Origin: Pachyseris speciosa
Taxonomy: Eukaryota > Cnidaria > Anthozoa > Scleractinia > Pachyseridae
Length of the DNA stretch: 64,000 nucleotides
Direction of reading: 5' to 3'
Assembly: GCA_016490735.1 (NCBI GenBank)
Contig: JAEMWC010001583.1
Location: 66,666-130,665 of the forward strand
This document shows, in pieces, positions 44,007-56,755 of this stretch. Made by a program: the position numbers and the translations under genes. Numbering within the stretch: the first letter of the stretch is position 1; each line of letters starts with the position of its first letter. The notes under the pieces were generated by a model. It did no database searches and was not told the DNA's origin. It was given only the letters and a program-made list of their open reading frames with translations.

Positions 44007-46740
44007 ATGACGTTCAGTCGATGGATTTTCTCCTCCACCATTTTGGTTCTTTCCCTCAACATATCTTGTCTCAACAACGATTATTTTACTTCAGAGTACG
44101 GCCAAAATGTTCCTTTAAACTGCAAAACTGTTTCTCTTTGGTATTTTCACGGTACTCAGCAAAATCCCTACGGCTTCGCTTGGCTGCGCTTGGAACCTTC
44201 TCGCAGACCTTCTCCATTTGGTTGTGCGTCGCTGTACCTGAATCATGATGTCAGTGTTTCTTTAATAAGGATTGCACACAGTGGAGACGTGGCTATTAAC
44301 CCTGGCCCTGACATTGCGAGTACTGCGACTAGTGAGTCCTTGAAATTGAAATGCCCAATTTGCAGGAGAACAGTTGCTTCTAACCATTGAGCGTTGATTT
44401 GTGACTTGTGCAACTGATGGATTCACATCAAATGTGGACAAGTAACAGCAAAGCGATATGCACAACTGCAACAACTGAAGGAATTCGAATGGCACTGCCC
44501 TAAATGCTCCTCAGCTAGTTATGTTTCTGAACCTACCGACGATGTGGACCACAATGTAAACTTTAGACAGAACAACTCAACGCCCACAGGTACAACTGAT
44601 ATAACTGAGTCGCTCGAAACAGATAATATTCATCATTACTCAGTGCTTGGAAGAGCTGTATGTGTTGACAAAGGTTGCATTAAAATAGGGCACATAAATG
44701 TGAACGGTCTACTAACAACAAGTAAATTGCAGGAACTAAGTGTGCTATTGGACTCGGTTCGTTTCGGTGTCTTGGGTGGAACTGAAAGCAAACTGACGAG
44801 CAATAATTCTGACAGTGACATTGACATACCTGGATACAAGTTTTTGCGTAAAGATAGAGGGGTAGAAGATGGTGGAGGTGGACGCATACTGTACTTTGCT
44901 GAAACTCTAGATGTGTCGGATGCTTCACATCTTTTCACTTCTGAATGGAATAATTTAGAAGCAATCTGGGCAGAAATTAATCTGCATTCTCAAAGACTGT
45001 TGTTATCTGTGATGTATCGTCCCCCTACGGATACAGCATTTTATGTGTCCTTGGAGAGGCAGTTGGAGTGTATCTGGATCAAAAGGAAAAACATCTTTAT
45101 TATGGGTGATCTAAATTCAGACTTGTTGAGGAAAAGAGGAAATGGTAGATCAGTATCCGAGAATGGTACAAAACGTTTGAATGTCATTAACAAATTTGGA
45201 CTTGTAAATGTCATTAAGAAGCCAACCAGAATAACAACTACTTCACAAACTTTGATTGATGTATCATTGACATTCACCCATAATCAAAGAAGTGACAAAC
45301 TGGAAGAAAATCGATGAATTCAAAGAAGAAATTGCTCTAACACCCTGGCATACGATTTGTAACATCTTTGATAACATAGATGATAACTACTGGATGGTGG
45401 AAACCATGTATAAAAACATTAAAGCAGATTTTATGCCTCAGAGGAAAGTAAAGGTTCGAAGAAAGTCTCTGCCATGGGTTAATGGATCCATACGTAAACT
45501 CATGAATCAAAGGTATAAGTTTTTACGCAAGTTCCAAAAAACGGGTGATCAAGAAGACAGGAAAAGATAAAAGAATTGGGCCTGTGCGAAATGAGCATTA
45601 CACACTAGTTTACGATGATAAAGATAAAGCAAATACCTTGAACTCTTTCTTTGCTACAGTAGGATACAAGCTTGTCTCAAATTTTACCCCAGCAAGTGGC
45701 TCACCCTTATCCTTTATTCACAGAATCACTCCGACTATTGATGACATACCTCTCCAAGACAAACAGTTTTTACACAAATTACAAAATATCAACATCCGAA
45801 AGGCACACGGTTCTGACAATGTCACGTCAAGAGAGATGAAAATGGTCCATTCAGGGTTTAGTCATTGCATTGCCAAAATTAGCAGAATGAGTTTAAGAGA
45901 GACCACATATCCTAGTAATTGGAAGGTCGGCAAAATTACTACACTCGAATCAGAAGTGATGATCTTGCAGAGGAATATTTTTACTGGGCCCCTACTTTCT
46001 GTTCAACGTGGAAACACTGTACTTAAATATGCCATTTCCACTAGATCTTTGGGCGTAGTAATTGATAGCAGGTTGCTTTGGAGGGATCAAGTGCATGAAA
46101 TGTGCAAGTCATATTGTAATCAAATTAATATGCTTAAGAGAATGCAGCATCTGCCATCCAAGCTTTTGGAGGATACATATTTCAAGACTATAATTCCGCA
46201 TGTAATTTTTTTCTATATCAGTATGGGGAAGCTGTTCTCCAGCTACTTTTGCGGAAATTGATCGGTTGCATCTAAGAGCAGCTAAAATAATACATGGCTT
46301 ACCTAAGAATATTATGGAGTGTGATATATTACAGCGTGTTCACTGGCAACGTCTTGGTTATATTTACAAACGTAGATTAGTTATTGAGATGTTTAAGGCA
46401 AAACACATGCTAAATAGACTGTCTCAACACATAAAAATTATTGATTCCATACGCAAAGGAAGTTAATGGAAGTACCTAGAAAAAACTTAGAATTAGGTAG
46501 AGACAGTCTTTTATTTAGGGGTCCTGTTGTCTGGAACTGTTTAGATAAGAATGCGCGAAAATGTGAGAACATTGAAACGTTCAAAAGTTCTTCAAACAGC
46601 TACCAACAAAGCAGCATTAGAGAAGGTTTCATTTGTTAAAGGAACCTGTACAAATTACAATAAGTTCATGATGACTTTGTATATTTTTAATTATTTTATT
46701 TTGATCTTATTTGATTGATTGCTAGTTTGTGACTTTTAAA
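44007..46740 (+). pseudogene. CR1/L2-like LINE with 2A-like motif, endonuclease and deleted reverse transcriptase
   Basis: The first part reads HSGDVAINPGPDI, resembling 2A-type NPGP sequences reported at the head of some animal LINE proteins. A PHD-like Cys/His cluster (LKCPICRRT, CDLCN) follows, interrupted by TGA at 44388 and 44415. The same frame continues at 44544 with the AP-endonuclease domain: GHINVNGLL, YRPPTDT, FIMGDLNSDLL, and DVSLTF. After 45300 comes a linker (SLPWVNGSIRKLMNQRYKF), RT fragments (RKAHGSDNVTS), then SLGVVIDSRLLWRDQV and a C-terminal HWQRLGYIYKRRLV. The RT core between about 45930 and 45955, including FADD, is deleted. Dead copy. Confidence 0.7.
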
Positions 46741-46754
46741 TTTTTAATATAACT

Positions 46755-46910
46755 GTTTAGTAAAATCTACTAGCGAACGACTAGTAGATTTATACTAAGA
46801 CAATTAGATTGTTCGCTCTCGATTTCTATCGCGTGATAGCTGATTCGGGCTACACCCTCATTGGCTGTCACGCGATAGAAGTCTCAAGCTCATAATCTAA
46901 TTGTTAAATA
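46755..46910. repeat. Nested palindromic MITE
   Basis: AAATCTACTAG/CTAGTAGATTT makes an 11-bp stem. Further in, CTATCGCGTGATAG/CTGTCACGCGATAG and AATTAGATT/AATCTAATT pair. Same family as 34315-34470. Confidence 0.65.
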
Positions 46911-46948
46911 TAGGTTTTTAGCTGTATATATATACATATATATATATA

Positions 46949-48403
46949 TCTGAGCGAATTTGCAAAAACGTACCCGCTAGGTTTTCGCTTGAAGACAGGC
47001 GCAGCCCGTCTTCAAGCTCTTGCTGCGGCTCAAACTTGAGGGGGCTTGCCGTCAACGCTTGCTTTTCCAAATAGCCCAGGGATAGTTCTAACAGTGAGTG
47101 GGTTATTGACAGCTGTCCATCAAAACCACAGGGCTGGGGGGGGCTCTTTTGAGACTTTGACTGCAGTTAAAGTTGCTGTCCTTATATTGAGTGAGAGTTT
47201 CAGTTCTAGGCATGCATTGCCAATTGTCTAGGGCCTGAATGAGAGTTTACTTTTTGAACTCCACTTTGAGGGGGCCTGCTGTTAGGTTCAGGTGGGTGGC
47301 TGGCAGGTGTGTGTCAAAAGCACAGGGGTGGGGAGGGTGGCTCCTTGAGCATTTGACTACATCAAAATTGGGGCTGCCTAGAGAGTCAGTGCAGGTACCT
47401 TTTGACAAATCCAGTCAGATAACTACACCATTTGTTCCAGAACTGCATTCTGGTGGCCATTCTGAGTAAATGGACTGTCAGCAGGTGAATTTGGGCTGAA
47501 TTTCAGGCGTTCGGCTCTTGATATCTGAGCGAATTTGCAAAAACGTACCCGCTAGGTTTTCGCTTGAAGACGGGTGCAGCCCGTCTTCAAGCTCTTGCTG
47601 CGGCTCAAACTTGAGGGGGCTTGCCGTCAACACTTGCTTTTCCAAATAGCCCAGGGATAGTTCTAACAGTGAGTGGGTTATTGACAGCTGTCCATCAAAA
47701 CCACAGGGCTGGGGGGGGCTCTTTTGAGACTTTGACTGCAGTTAAAGTTGCTGTCCTTATATTGAGTGAGAGTTTCAGTTCTAGGCATGCATTGCCAATT
47801 GTCTAGGGCCTGAATGAGAGTTTACTTTTTGAACTCCACTTTGAGGGGGCCTGCTGTTAGGTTCAGGTGGGTGGCTGGCAGGTGTGTGTCAAAAGCACAG
47901 GGGTGGGGAGGGTGTCTCCTTGAGCATTTGACTACATCAAAATTGGGGCTGCCTAGAGAGTCAGTGCAGGTACCTTTTGACAAATCCAGTCAGATAACTA
48001 CATCATTTGTTCCAGAACTGCATTCTGGTGGCCATTCTGAGTAAATGGACTGTCAGCAGGTGAATTTGGGCTGAATTTCAGGCGTTCGGCTCTTGATATC
48101 TGAGCGAATTTGCAAAAACGTACCCGCTAGGTTTTCGCTTGAAGACGGGTGCAGCCCGTCTTCAAGCTCTTGCTGCGGCTCAAACTTGAGGGGGCTTGCC
48201 GTCAACACTTGCTTTTCCAAATAGCCCAGGGATAGTTCTAACAGTGAGTGGGTTATTGACAGCTGTCCATCAAAACCACAGGGCTGGGGGGGCTCTTTTG
48301 AGACTTTGACTGCAGTTAAAGTTGCTGTCCTTATGTTGAGTGAGAGTTTCAGATCTAGGCATGCATTGCCAATTGTCTAGGGCCTGAATGAGAGTTTACT
48401 TTT
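46949..48403 (+). repeat. 575-bp tandem repeat, 2.5 copies
   Basis: TGAGCGAATTTGCAAAAACG starts units at 46951, 47526 and 48101, an exact 575-bp period. Copies differ at only a handful of sites. Copy 3 ends within the unit at about 48403. Each unit has one hairpin, GCTTGAAGACGGG-loop-CCCGTCTTCAAGC (47562-47592 in copy 2; copy 1 has a mismatch). A (TA)n run precedes the array. No convincing protein: identical small frames in each unit only mirror the repetition. Confidence 0.9.
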
Positions 48404-49044
48404 GATAAAGCTAGGATAAAATGTTAACGTTTAGCTGAATATTACGTCTGTTTTGGGGTTTAGTGAGCTTTTGGTATTTTTGGGGGGGGGTTTGTCGTCT
48501 TTATGATAATCAGAGTTGTTTACATTGTCTGGTTTGGAGGTCGTCCAAGTTGCAGATCTAACTTTTGTTAATTTAGTGGTGTCTTTTTTTCGTTTTTTTT
48601 TTCATAAAGAACAAGAAAAGAACACGTGATTTTTCGTTGATAAACTTTTTTATTCGTTTGTTGTTGTACTTTAAGTTTTGACCTAAAGAAAAATGACAAT
48701 CGTTATTTTGTAGTACGGTCAGTATTAAAGAAGCCGTTCCTATTCATCAATTGCGAGAGCTTGAAAGTTTCCCGGCCGGTAACTATGACGCGCGCGCTAA
48801 AATAATCTGTTACACTTGTATTTATTACTGAGGAATACAAGTTCATGTTGTGAAATTTTTTTTTGTAATTGATAGTCTACTTTAAACTGAAGTACAAGTT
48901 GTCAGAGGTATTGGCAATATTTTTTGCAAAATCAATTGTCATTTTCCTTAAGGTCATAACTTTCCATCTGCTTTCTAAACTTTTATTTAAATTTATACTA
49001 ACATGCAGCGTGTTTTTTTAGTATTACAGACTGAAACTCCGTTT
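48404..49044. other. Intergenic, AT-rich
   Basis: G9 tract near 48481 and T-runs near 48590. No gene seen. Confidence 0.5.
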
Positions 49045-51527
49045 TTACAGAAGAGTCTGGCTGCTTGAATAGAACTGCCAGCTGGGATCGTTATAATCCC
49101 AAAGAAGCTCTGTCGTCTCTGCAATGTCGTGGAGAGCGACAAGGAAAACACGTGGGATATTGCTGTCTTTATCTACCACGAACGGCTTCACGTTTGCATG
49201 TTGACGTGAATGATTCAGGCAGGCACCCCAGGTTAACTTGGCACTTGGATTACCTTCGTATGGATCAATCCTAAAAGGGGAGAGAATGTGTCATTACTAC
49301 TTCCATCAATAAGTTAAACCGACGCACTGATATCCCTGCATGACTATGTCACAGTTGGAAGAAGTTTGCAACCATAGGCGGGGAAATTACATGTGATACG
49401 CATGAAAACAATTGAAATGCTTCTGATTTATTATATCTCTCACTCATTACGCGCATTGTTATTGGTCAATTCTGCCGGCCGTATTTTACAGCACGATCCG
49501 CTGTCCGGCCCGATAAATTTTAAAGTTGCGAAAGTTGTGAAACTTGTAAAAGTGTTGGTTTTTGTAAACTTGATTCTTGCAATGGTTGTACGTTGTGCAA
49601 GCAGCCAATAAGATTAATTCGTGGCAGTTGACCGTTCCGCTTGACTTCAACCAGTTAAGTTTCCCTTCCGCCGGATTAACCTCAGAGATATAACAAATCT
49701 TACTAACCTCGTTTTCTTGTTCCGTACTGTAAGTTACAGGTCGTCGCTTTTTCTTCCGTTGATTTATATGGTGCAAGCGCGAAGCACGCGGGCCATAAAC
49801 CAACGGGATAAAACTCGGTCCGTAACTCACAGTACGGACCTCGGATTCGGTTAGCAACAAGCGGCATATCGTTCATTGTTTTCATGGTAATCATGACAGG
49901 CAACGGCAAAGACAAAGACGGGGCTCTTCTTCCACAAAACCCACTTCTCTTCTTTCGGTATATGTAGAGAGGTCTCAACTAAAAAATGTAGTGCGATGTT
50001 GATAGGAATTGCATATTCAAGTAATGATAAGTAGATGTCTGCCACTCTATGTGATGTCTCCAATAACGTTATACGTCAAAAAAATATTACGCTTTTAAGG
50101 CTTTATCACGTGCGACCCCGCCACTGAAGAAGTATTTTCTCTTATTTACTATAAACACTTACGCTATCTGGTGTCCCGCACTTTCGATCACCATCAGTAC
50201 ACAAGGCCTCCCCTGTTCTTCGTATTGCCGTTCCCTCCTCTCCGCCTCTTCAACTGAGGTTATTTCTCCTTCATATTCGCAAATTATTTCCCCTTTCATT
50301 ATATCTCGGGAAGCGAAAGCGCACATCCCCGCACCACGCGGATCACTTGGTACATTATGCAACTAGGGATGAAAACAAATAACATTGAACTCTATTCCGA
50401 GTAAATTTATAATATATTAGGGAAAATCAGCTTACTATTCAGAATTAATGTAATTATAAATACTTACCTCAATCGGTGGTTGCGGCTTAGGGTTGAAGGA
50501 CTTATACTCCTGAAGCCGTTCACGCATTATCTGGCCCCCAAATTCAATTGCTGGCTCTCTTCGGGGGCGTACGAGCCTTATCCCTGTGTAACCTCGAATT
50601 TTTCCCGCTCGGGTTGTGGACTTAACTTCCCACTCTTTGTTTTGGGCGAGGTCTGTTACTGCTTTCTTAAATTGCTGAGTAAAAAGAAACAATATCAGTT
50701 AACTGAGTGTAATACAATTACATTCTGTAAGCACGAATTGCACTTTTCATTCAAATGAAACGATGCAGCAAATTTGAATATTTTTCTTTGTGTTAAGTTT
50801 TAGTTCGCACGACCTTTACCACGTATAGAAAGTTAACTTTACCCTACTTATTTAAAGACCGCGAACTTCCATAAATAGAAGCACTAACAAACACTTTACT
50901 GCGGAGAGGACGGTAAAAATGCGTCCCCTCACGTACCTTGCATCCCCAGGGGCACCGAATGAGCGCTTTTGTAAATTCTGGCATGTTCGGACTTATAAGG
51001 ACTTCAAGGGAACATTCAGGCCATTAAAAAAAATTAGCCGACTGCCTTGTATCCTAAAATTTCCCAACTGCTGTAAGTTGATTTTTCAATGAGGGTAGTG
51101 TACTATAATATCGCCTCAAGATCAAAGTTTAGGAAAGAATATTCTACTCAGTTTTTCATCTCGATGTAAACTGAAATTCTTTGTGCTTTGGAACATTTTT
51201 GCCGCTCGTAACCAAAATGGGTTAGTCAGTCAAAATTCGACTAGTTATAAATTTGGAAGAAAATAAATCGAGTAAATTGTAGTTTTAAGTACTTGCCTTA
51301 TCAAAAGCTTTCTTCTTGATGAGGTATTGTGTCTGGCCGTGCAAACTATCCTCTTCGGTCCACAAAGCCACGGCTGCACAATATTGCCCGAAGGCTTCGC
51401 TGGTCGCTACAAAGCTGTCGTGCGCTCCTTTTTTAAGGCCAAGATTAACAAACCTTGTTAAAAAGGGGCATTTTGCCCCTCGCCTTTGTTTTAGCATAAC
51501 TTGTCGAACATTGCCAAACTTCGGCAT
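49045..51527 (-). CDS. KMT5A/SETD8-like SET-domain protein, four exons
   Basis: Minus-strand exons: 51527-51297, 50674-50468, 50362-50163 and 49270-49045 (stop TAA). Phases fit at every junction and give 287 residues. The SET domain covers about residues 150-280: CAFASRDIMKGEIICEYEGE, HQI(A)IDPYEG, GACLNHSRQHANVKPF and ETTELLWDYND, matching the NHS and ELL.DY motifs of histone methyltransferases. Order and spacing resemble KMT5A (H4K20 methylation). Oddities: the first intron has a GC donor (AAG|GCAAGT), the usual GRG motif is RGAG, and R of the R.xNHS motif is A, so activity is uncertain. Start ATG 51527 is the first in the frame; an upstream exon is possible. No stops, so probably a live gene. 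Confidence 0.7.
49271..50162. other. Intron of SET gene with repeat sequence
   Basis: Contains ATTCTGCCGGCCGTATTTTA-type repeat sequence at about 49470-49520. Small open frames on both strands look fortuitous. Confidence 0.4.
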
Positions 51528-51609
51528 GTTGTCACTGAGTGATATGATCAACTTGAAATGACGATCGCTTAACTTAATTTGTCCCTTTAAAGCGTCGACA
51601 CGAGCGTGG

Positions 51610-51775
51610 GAAATTTGTGGCGCTGATCATGAGCCGAAAATCTTCCCACAGCAAAAAAGCCAACATACCCCAGAAAAAAACCTGGCTCTTTTTACGGTTG
51701 TAGAAACTTTTTGGCGCTGATCATGTAGCTGAAAATCTTCCCACGGTAAAAAACAACAACAACATATCACTAAAG
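51610..51775 (+). repeat. Two diverged tandem units of about 107 bp
   Basis: GGCGCTGATCATGAGCCGAA and GGCGCTGATCATGTAGCTGA, each followed by AATCTTCCCAC, are 107 bp apart. Confidence 0.6.
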
Positions 51776-52689
51776 AAAACTTGCTCTTATATGCTTGTTC
51801 CCAAAATGTGGAGTGCGTAGACGAAGAAAATAAAGATATAATAATAATATAACCAAATATAAAGGAAACATACAGCTAACAAATAAAAAAATCTTAACCA
51901 TGCTATGAAGTAGTGAACAAACACGAGCCGCAGGCCAGTGTTTCGATTCTCACTACTTGAATACTCTCGTCACGTCCTTGAGTACCTTACCAGAGGCTCT
52001 GCCAGGGGAGGGTCCCGTGTCGCTTGTTTGAATTTTAAAATCTCCCGTGTCGGTGTTTAAATCGCTAATTCTCGGCCTTGATGCCACTGTCGGAATTTTG
52101 CTGGGAATGATGTCGCCTGTCGGGATTTCATTTTTTGTGCTGTTACTACTTTTTGGGCCATGTCGCTTGTCGGAATTTACCCCTGGCAGGGCCTCTTACA
52201 ACACAGAAAGTTACGGGTAAGGCTATTTTTATTTTGTTTTTAATATAGCTTTTCCCACATTGTAGAAATTTCGTTTCAATTTGAGACAAAAACTGAGAAA
52301 ATTATTTTATTGTCAGCTTGCAAACGTGGAATGGAGTCACTCAGTGAACACTGTGTTTTGTTAGTTGTTCGAGTTCGTTTTAACGACTGCTAAAATCGTT
52401 CACAGTCTTCAGACAAAAGAAGCAGCTCTTAGAATTTCTGTCATTAGTTCTATGGTATGACTGTACTGTTTAAATCGAGAGGTCTTGTAAACAATGCCAG
52501 ACCGGGAAGGCTTCTAATAAGAAAAATATTAGACGCTGCCGTCGTATCTCATTATTTCAAGTACCTGTGTCTGTTCCCCTTCAAGACCTTCACAGATCAA
52601 TAAGCAAGCTACTGAAAAGACGTCCTGTAGTTAGTCGTTTTCAGTCAGACAACGTATCATGTACTTAAAAAAACCTTAAACAAAAAACA
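51776..52689. other. Intergenic, no gene recognised
   Basis: 52010-52190 has several imperfect TGTCGCTTGTCGGAATTT units. Confidence 0.45.
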
Positions 52690-55600
52690 GTGAAGTGTTG
52701 TCAAGAGAGATGATAGGTGAGAATCGTCGGCATCCTCGTCTCGAAGAGGCGATGGTTAGCACACAGGGCGGCGGGGCAGGATCTCGCGTGGCTGTGAAGC
52801 CCGATCTTGGAGTGGCAGTCCCTCATGCAGTTTACGCAGATGTAGGTAGATGGGGCGCGCGCGGAGGCCGCGCGCTGCTTTCTCGCCACTCTCTTCAATG
52901 TGGACTGGACTCTCCCGTGTTCCTCAGCTTTCGAGGCTCCCGCTTTGACACTGTGCCGCCAGGTGTCGCGATCGGTAGCAGTGTCCTCCGAGCTGGTTGT
53001 GTTGATGTTGGCTGCTTTGAGGTCGCGCTTGATGGTGTCTTTGAAGCGCAGCAGAGGTCGACGGGCGCCGTCGCGCAGTTCTCCGTAGAGAATCTCTCGT
53101 GGCAGGCACTGAGGCTCCATGCGGTGGACATGTCCAAGCCAGCGGAGGCGTCTCTGAATGAGCATAGAGGGTATGCTCGAGAGACCGGCGCGCTGAAGGA
53201 CCTCAGTGTTTCGGACTTCGTCCTGCCATTTGAGGTGCAGAAGGCGTCGAAACGAGCGGAGGTGGAACCCATTGAGGCGTCGCTCTTGTCTGGCGTAGGT
53301 CGTCCAAGACTCGCTGCCATAGAGGAGAGTCGACAGGACACAGGCTTGGTAGACGCAGACCTTGGTCCTTTCGCTCAGCAGGCTGTTGTTCCACACTCGC
53401 TTGTTGAGTTTGGCTATGACCCCTGCAGCCTTAGCGATTCTCGAGCTGATCTCGGCCTCGAGAGATGTTGAGCTTGTCACTGTGGAGCCCAGGTAGATGA
53501 AGGCGTCCACGACCTCGAGCTGAGTGTCCCCGATTGTGATGGAAGGTGGGGACTCGGCACCCTGCGCCATGATGTTGGTCTTCTTGAGGCTGATTGTTAG
53601 CCCAAACTCCCTGCAGGTAGCGGAAAACTTGTCGACCAGGCGCTGAAGACCTTCCTCGCTGTAAGATCTTAAAACAGCATCGTCTGCGAACAGTAGCTCG
53701 CGTATCAGCACCTCGTAGGTCTTGGTGTTGGCGCGGAGTCTGGCGATGTTGAAGAGTTTGCCATCTTGCCTCGTGCGGACATAGACTCCATCATCACAGT
53801 CGGCGAAGGCGTACTGCAGGAGCATCGAGAAGAAGATCCCGAACAGGGTTGGTGCTAGGACGCAGCCCTGCTTCACTCCACTACTGACTGGGAAGGGGTC
53901 AGAGGTGGCCCCATCAAAGCAAACCGTGCTCTGCATGTACTGATGGAAGGAGGTAGTGACTGCCAGGATTTGAGAGGACACCCAATCTTCTGCAGGATCT
54001 GGAAGAGCCCGCTTCTGCTCACCAAGTCGAAGGCTTTGGTGAGGTCCAGGAAGGCGAGGAACAATGGCTGCTGCTGCTCTCGACACTTCTTCTGCAGCTG
54101 TCGGAGGGAGAAGATCATGTCCACTGTGGACCTCCCGGCTCTGAAGCCACATTGTGACTCGTGAAGCGAGGCTCTGTAGGCGGTTGAGGGCGACTCGGGA
54201 GAAGACTTTGCCGACGATGCTCAGGAGAGAGATACCGCGATAGTTGTTACAATCGCTGCGGTCACCCTTGTTCTTATATAAGGTGACGATGTTGGCATCT
54301 CTCATATCTTGGGGAATGAGGCCTTGCTCCCAGCACAGGCACAGGAGCTCATGAAGCGGTTGCAGGATGGTCTGCCTCCCCTGCTTCAGCACTTCAGGCG
54401 GAATACCGTCCTTCCCCGGCGCCTTGCCGCAGGCGAGATAGTCGATGGCTTTGCTGAGCTCCTCCAGTGTGGGCGGGGTGTCGAGCTCCTCCATGACTGG
54501 TAGGCCCGGCAGGGCGTCGAGGGCAGCGTCTGTGGCGATGTTCTGTGTCGCGTAAAGCTCGAGGTAATGCTCGATCTCTCGCTGCAGCTGCCTGCTCTGG
54601 TCGGTGATGGTCTCGCCAGTTTTTTATTTCAGCGGGGCTGTTTTGACGCTCGTGGGGCCAGTGGCAGTTTTGATCCCCTCGTAAATTCCTCTGGCGTAGC
54701 CGCGGTCGGCAACTGACTTGATCTGGGCGCACAGGGTCTGCCAATACTCGTTTGCGCAGCGGTGGGCGGTCTGCTGGGCCTTGCTTCTAGCTGCTTTGAG
54801 AGCGTCGCGTGGGCTAGGGCAGGGATTCTGCTTGTGGTCCAGCAGTCCTTTTCTCCTGGCCTCCGTGACTGGCTGCATCTCTTCCCAATGTGCCTCGAAC
54901 CAATCAGCATTCTTGTGTTCTTTCTTCCCGAAAGCGGCCATGGCTGGGTCGTAGATGGCATTGCGGAGATGGTTCCAGGTGGCGACGGGGTCGCCCGGGT
55001 CGCTTGGGGGTGGCTGCGTAGCGAGCCTATCCTTGAAGTTGTCGGCGAAGCTCTGAGCCTTGGTTGGGTCGAAAGTGCCACAGGTGTTGATGCGGGGGAA
55101 CCCCTTCGTCTTGGTGTGGTGGATCTTTCTGGGCTTCAGCCTAACCTTGCTGGCGACGAGAGAGTTGTCGGTGTCGCAATCAGCGCAGTGGTAGCTTCGC
55201 GTGTGAAGGACGGTGCTGAGGTCCACCCTCCTGGTGATGACGAGGTCTAGCTGGTGCCAGTGGCGGGACCGAGGGTGTCTCCAAGACACTTTGTGCATCC
55301 CCTTGCACGTGAAGTAAGAGTTGGTGATGCAGAGGCCGTGGTGGCAACAGAGTTCGAGGAGTCTCTGTCCGTTATCGTTCATCCTGCAAATGCCCTGGTG
55401 GCCTAGGCAGGTGGGCCATACTTGCCAGTCGGCCCCAACGCGGGCGTTGAAGTCGCTTAGCAAGTATATGGCTTCGGAGTTCGGGATTCCTGACAGCACG
55501 TCTCCTAGGGCCTCGTAGAACTGGTCCTTCGCTTCAGGGCTGGAGGTTAGAACAGGAGCGTAGGCTGAGATGATGTTGTCGTAGCCTAGGGAGGTCTTCA

Positions 55601-56755
55601 TGCGCAGGGTGAACAATCTTGATGTTCCTCCTGTGGGTGTTTCTGTGGTGGCGAGCAGCGAGTTCCTCACGGCAAAACCTACACCGTGCTGCCTGAGCAC
55701 ATCCTGAGACAGGCCCTGCCAAAGAAGGTGTAGTGTGATTCTCTAAGAGATCCGCTGTCGGGCAGTCGGGTTTCCTGGAGGCAGGCGACATCGATGTTAA
55801 GTCGTGCCAGCTCCTTGTTGATGATGGCTGTCTTGCGGGAGTCGTCGATCTGCAGAAGGTCCGCAGAGAGTCCCGGGCCCATTGTGCAAACGTTCCAGCT
55901 TGCGAAACGAAGAGCTGGAGTCTTCTTTGGTTTTTTCTTGAGTTGACTGCTTGGTGCGGGATTACACTCACCTTTCAGGACAGGTGCCCCTAAGCTCTAC
56001 GCACCCAGTAGAGCAGGCGAGTGTGACAGGGTTAGCACCTTACTGGCCGGGGGCTGCCCGGCTTGAGGCGGGCGGTAGCTACCCAATGAAGCTGAAGAGC
56101 CTCTCCCACCGTCGAACGAGGCCCCTGGCGCTCCGTCGTTACGCCAATCGGCCGGAACTTATAACCGGTAACTGCCTCGTCCCGTTAAGTGTGCCGAATC
56201 CGCTGGAGGTCAACTCTCCAGGTGTGCTAAAGGCCTGGGCGTGTGAATATGGAGACGCTGGGCAGCCCACACTGCAGTGTCCCCCTCTCGGTGTCGTCGG
56301 CAGGATCCAAGGGAAAGGATGAACCAATACAACTTGAGGCCAGGTCCACTGCAGGAGTTGCCGGATGCAGACGCAGAGCGACTACAACCGCCTTCGGGGC
56401 TCCACTCCGGGTCTTTTTCCTCGAGGTGACCTTCCTGAAGCCTTTTCTGGATCGCTGCAAGGCAGCGGAGATTTGGAATCAGGGTTTTCCTTCCCCTAGA
56501 TGAGCTGCCTTCGAAGGCTGAAGAGTCCCATCTACCCCGGGCAACTGGTTATAAGGCGCCAGTAACTCGCCTTCGCCCCTGCTCCTGTTAGTGGTGCCAG
56601 TTTGGCCACGAGGAGGCCGGAGTCGGACTTGGCTGCCAGAGGCTATGAGAGACGCACGCCTTGAGGGGCACTTCGAGAGGCTGCGAGAGCCCAGCCTCGC
56701 AACCCACCCCTCGGCTATAACAGCCTTACGAAACCAAAGGCCTGGGCGTGTGAAT
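52690..56755 (-). pseudogene. GC-rich non-LTR retrotransposon (endonuclease-RT-zinc finger), lightly damaged
   Basis: Minus strand, 5' UTR about 56755-55900. AP-endonuclease: WNVCTMGPGLS, VACLQETRLPDSGS, then after a frameshift near 55730 GVGFAVRNSLL, LLSDFNARVGADW and QLDLVITRR. RT: GKAPGKDGIPPEVL, YKNKGDRSDCNNYRGISLLS, LAFLDLTKAFD, SGVKQGCVLAPTLFGI, LLFADDAVL (catalytic FADD intact). The tail has RRLRWLGHVHRM and a zinc finger CVNCMRDCHSKIGLHSH. One TAA near 54624 and two compensating frameshifts (about 54200 and 53960) are the visible defects in the RT part. Copy is fairly young and compositionally foreign to its AT-rich flanks. Clade not resolved. Confidence 0.75.

Noticed and set aside
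47046..48044. Identical 61- and 76-codon frames in the tandem array
   Set aside because: They recur only because of the 575-bp repeat and have no recognisable fold.
46949..48403. CRISPR-like array
   Set aside because: Units are 575 bp and wholly repeated, with no short repeat/unique spacer pattern, in a eukaryotic genome.
49393..49978. Overlapping frames on both strands in the SET gene intron
   Set aside because: They cross intron repeat sequence and match no domain; the SET exons splice around them in phase.
52695..53471. Long plus-strand frame over the LINE
   Set aside because: It is the antisense shadow of the GC-rich reverse transcriptase C-terminal region on the minus strand.
54762..55250. 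162-codon plus-strand frame
   Set aside because: Antisense of the LINE endonuclease/linker region; no independent support.
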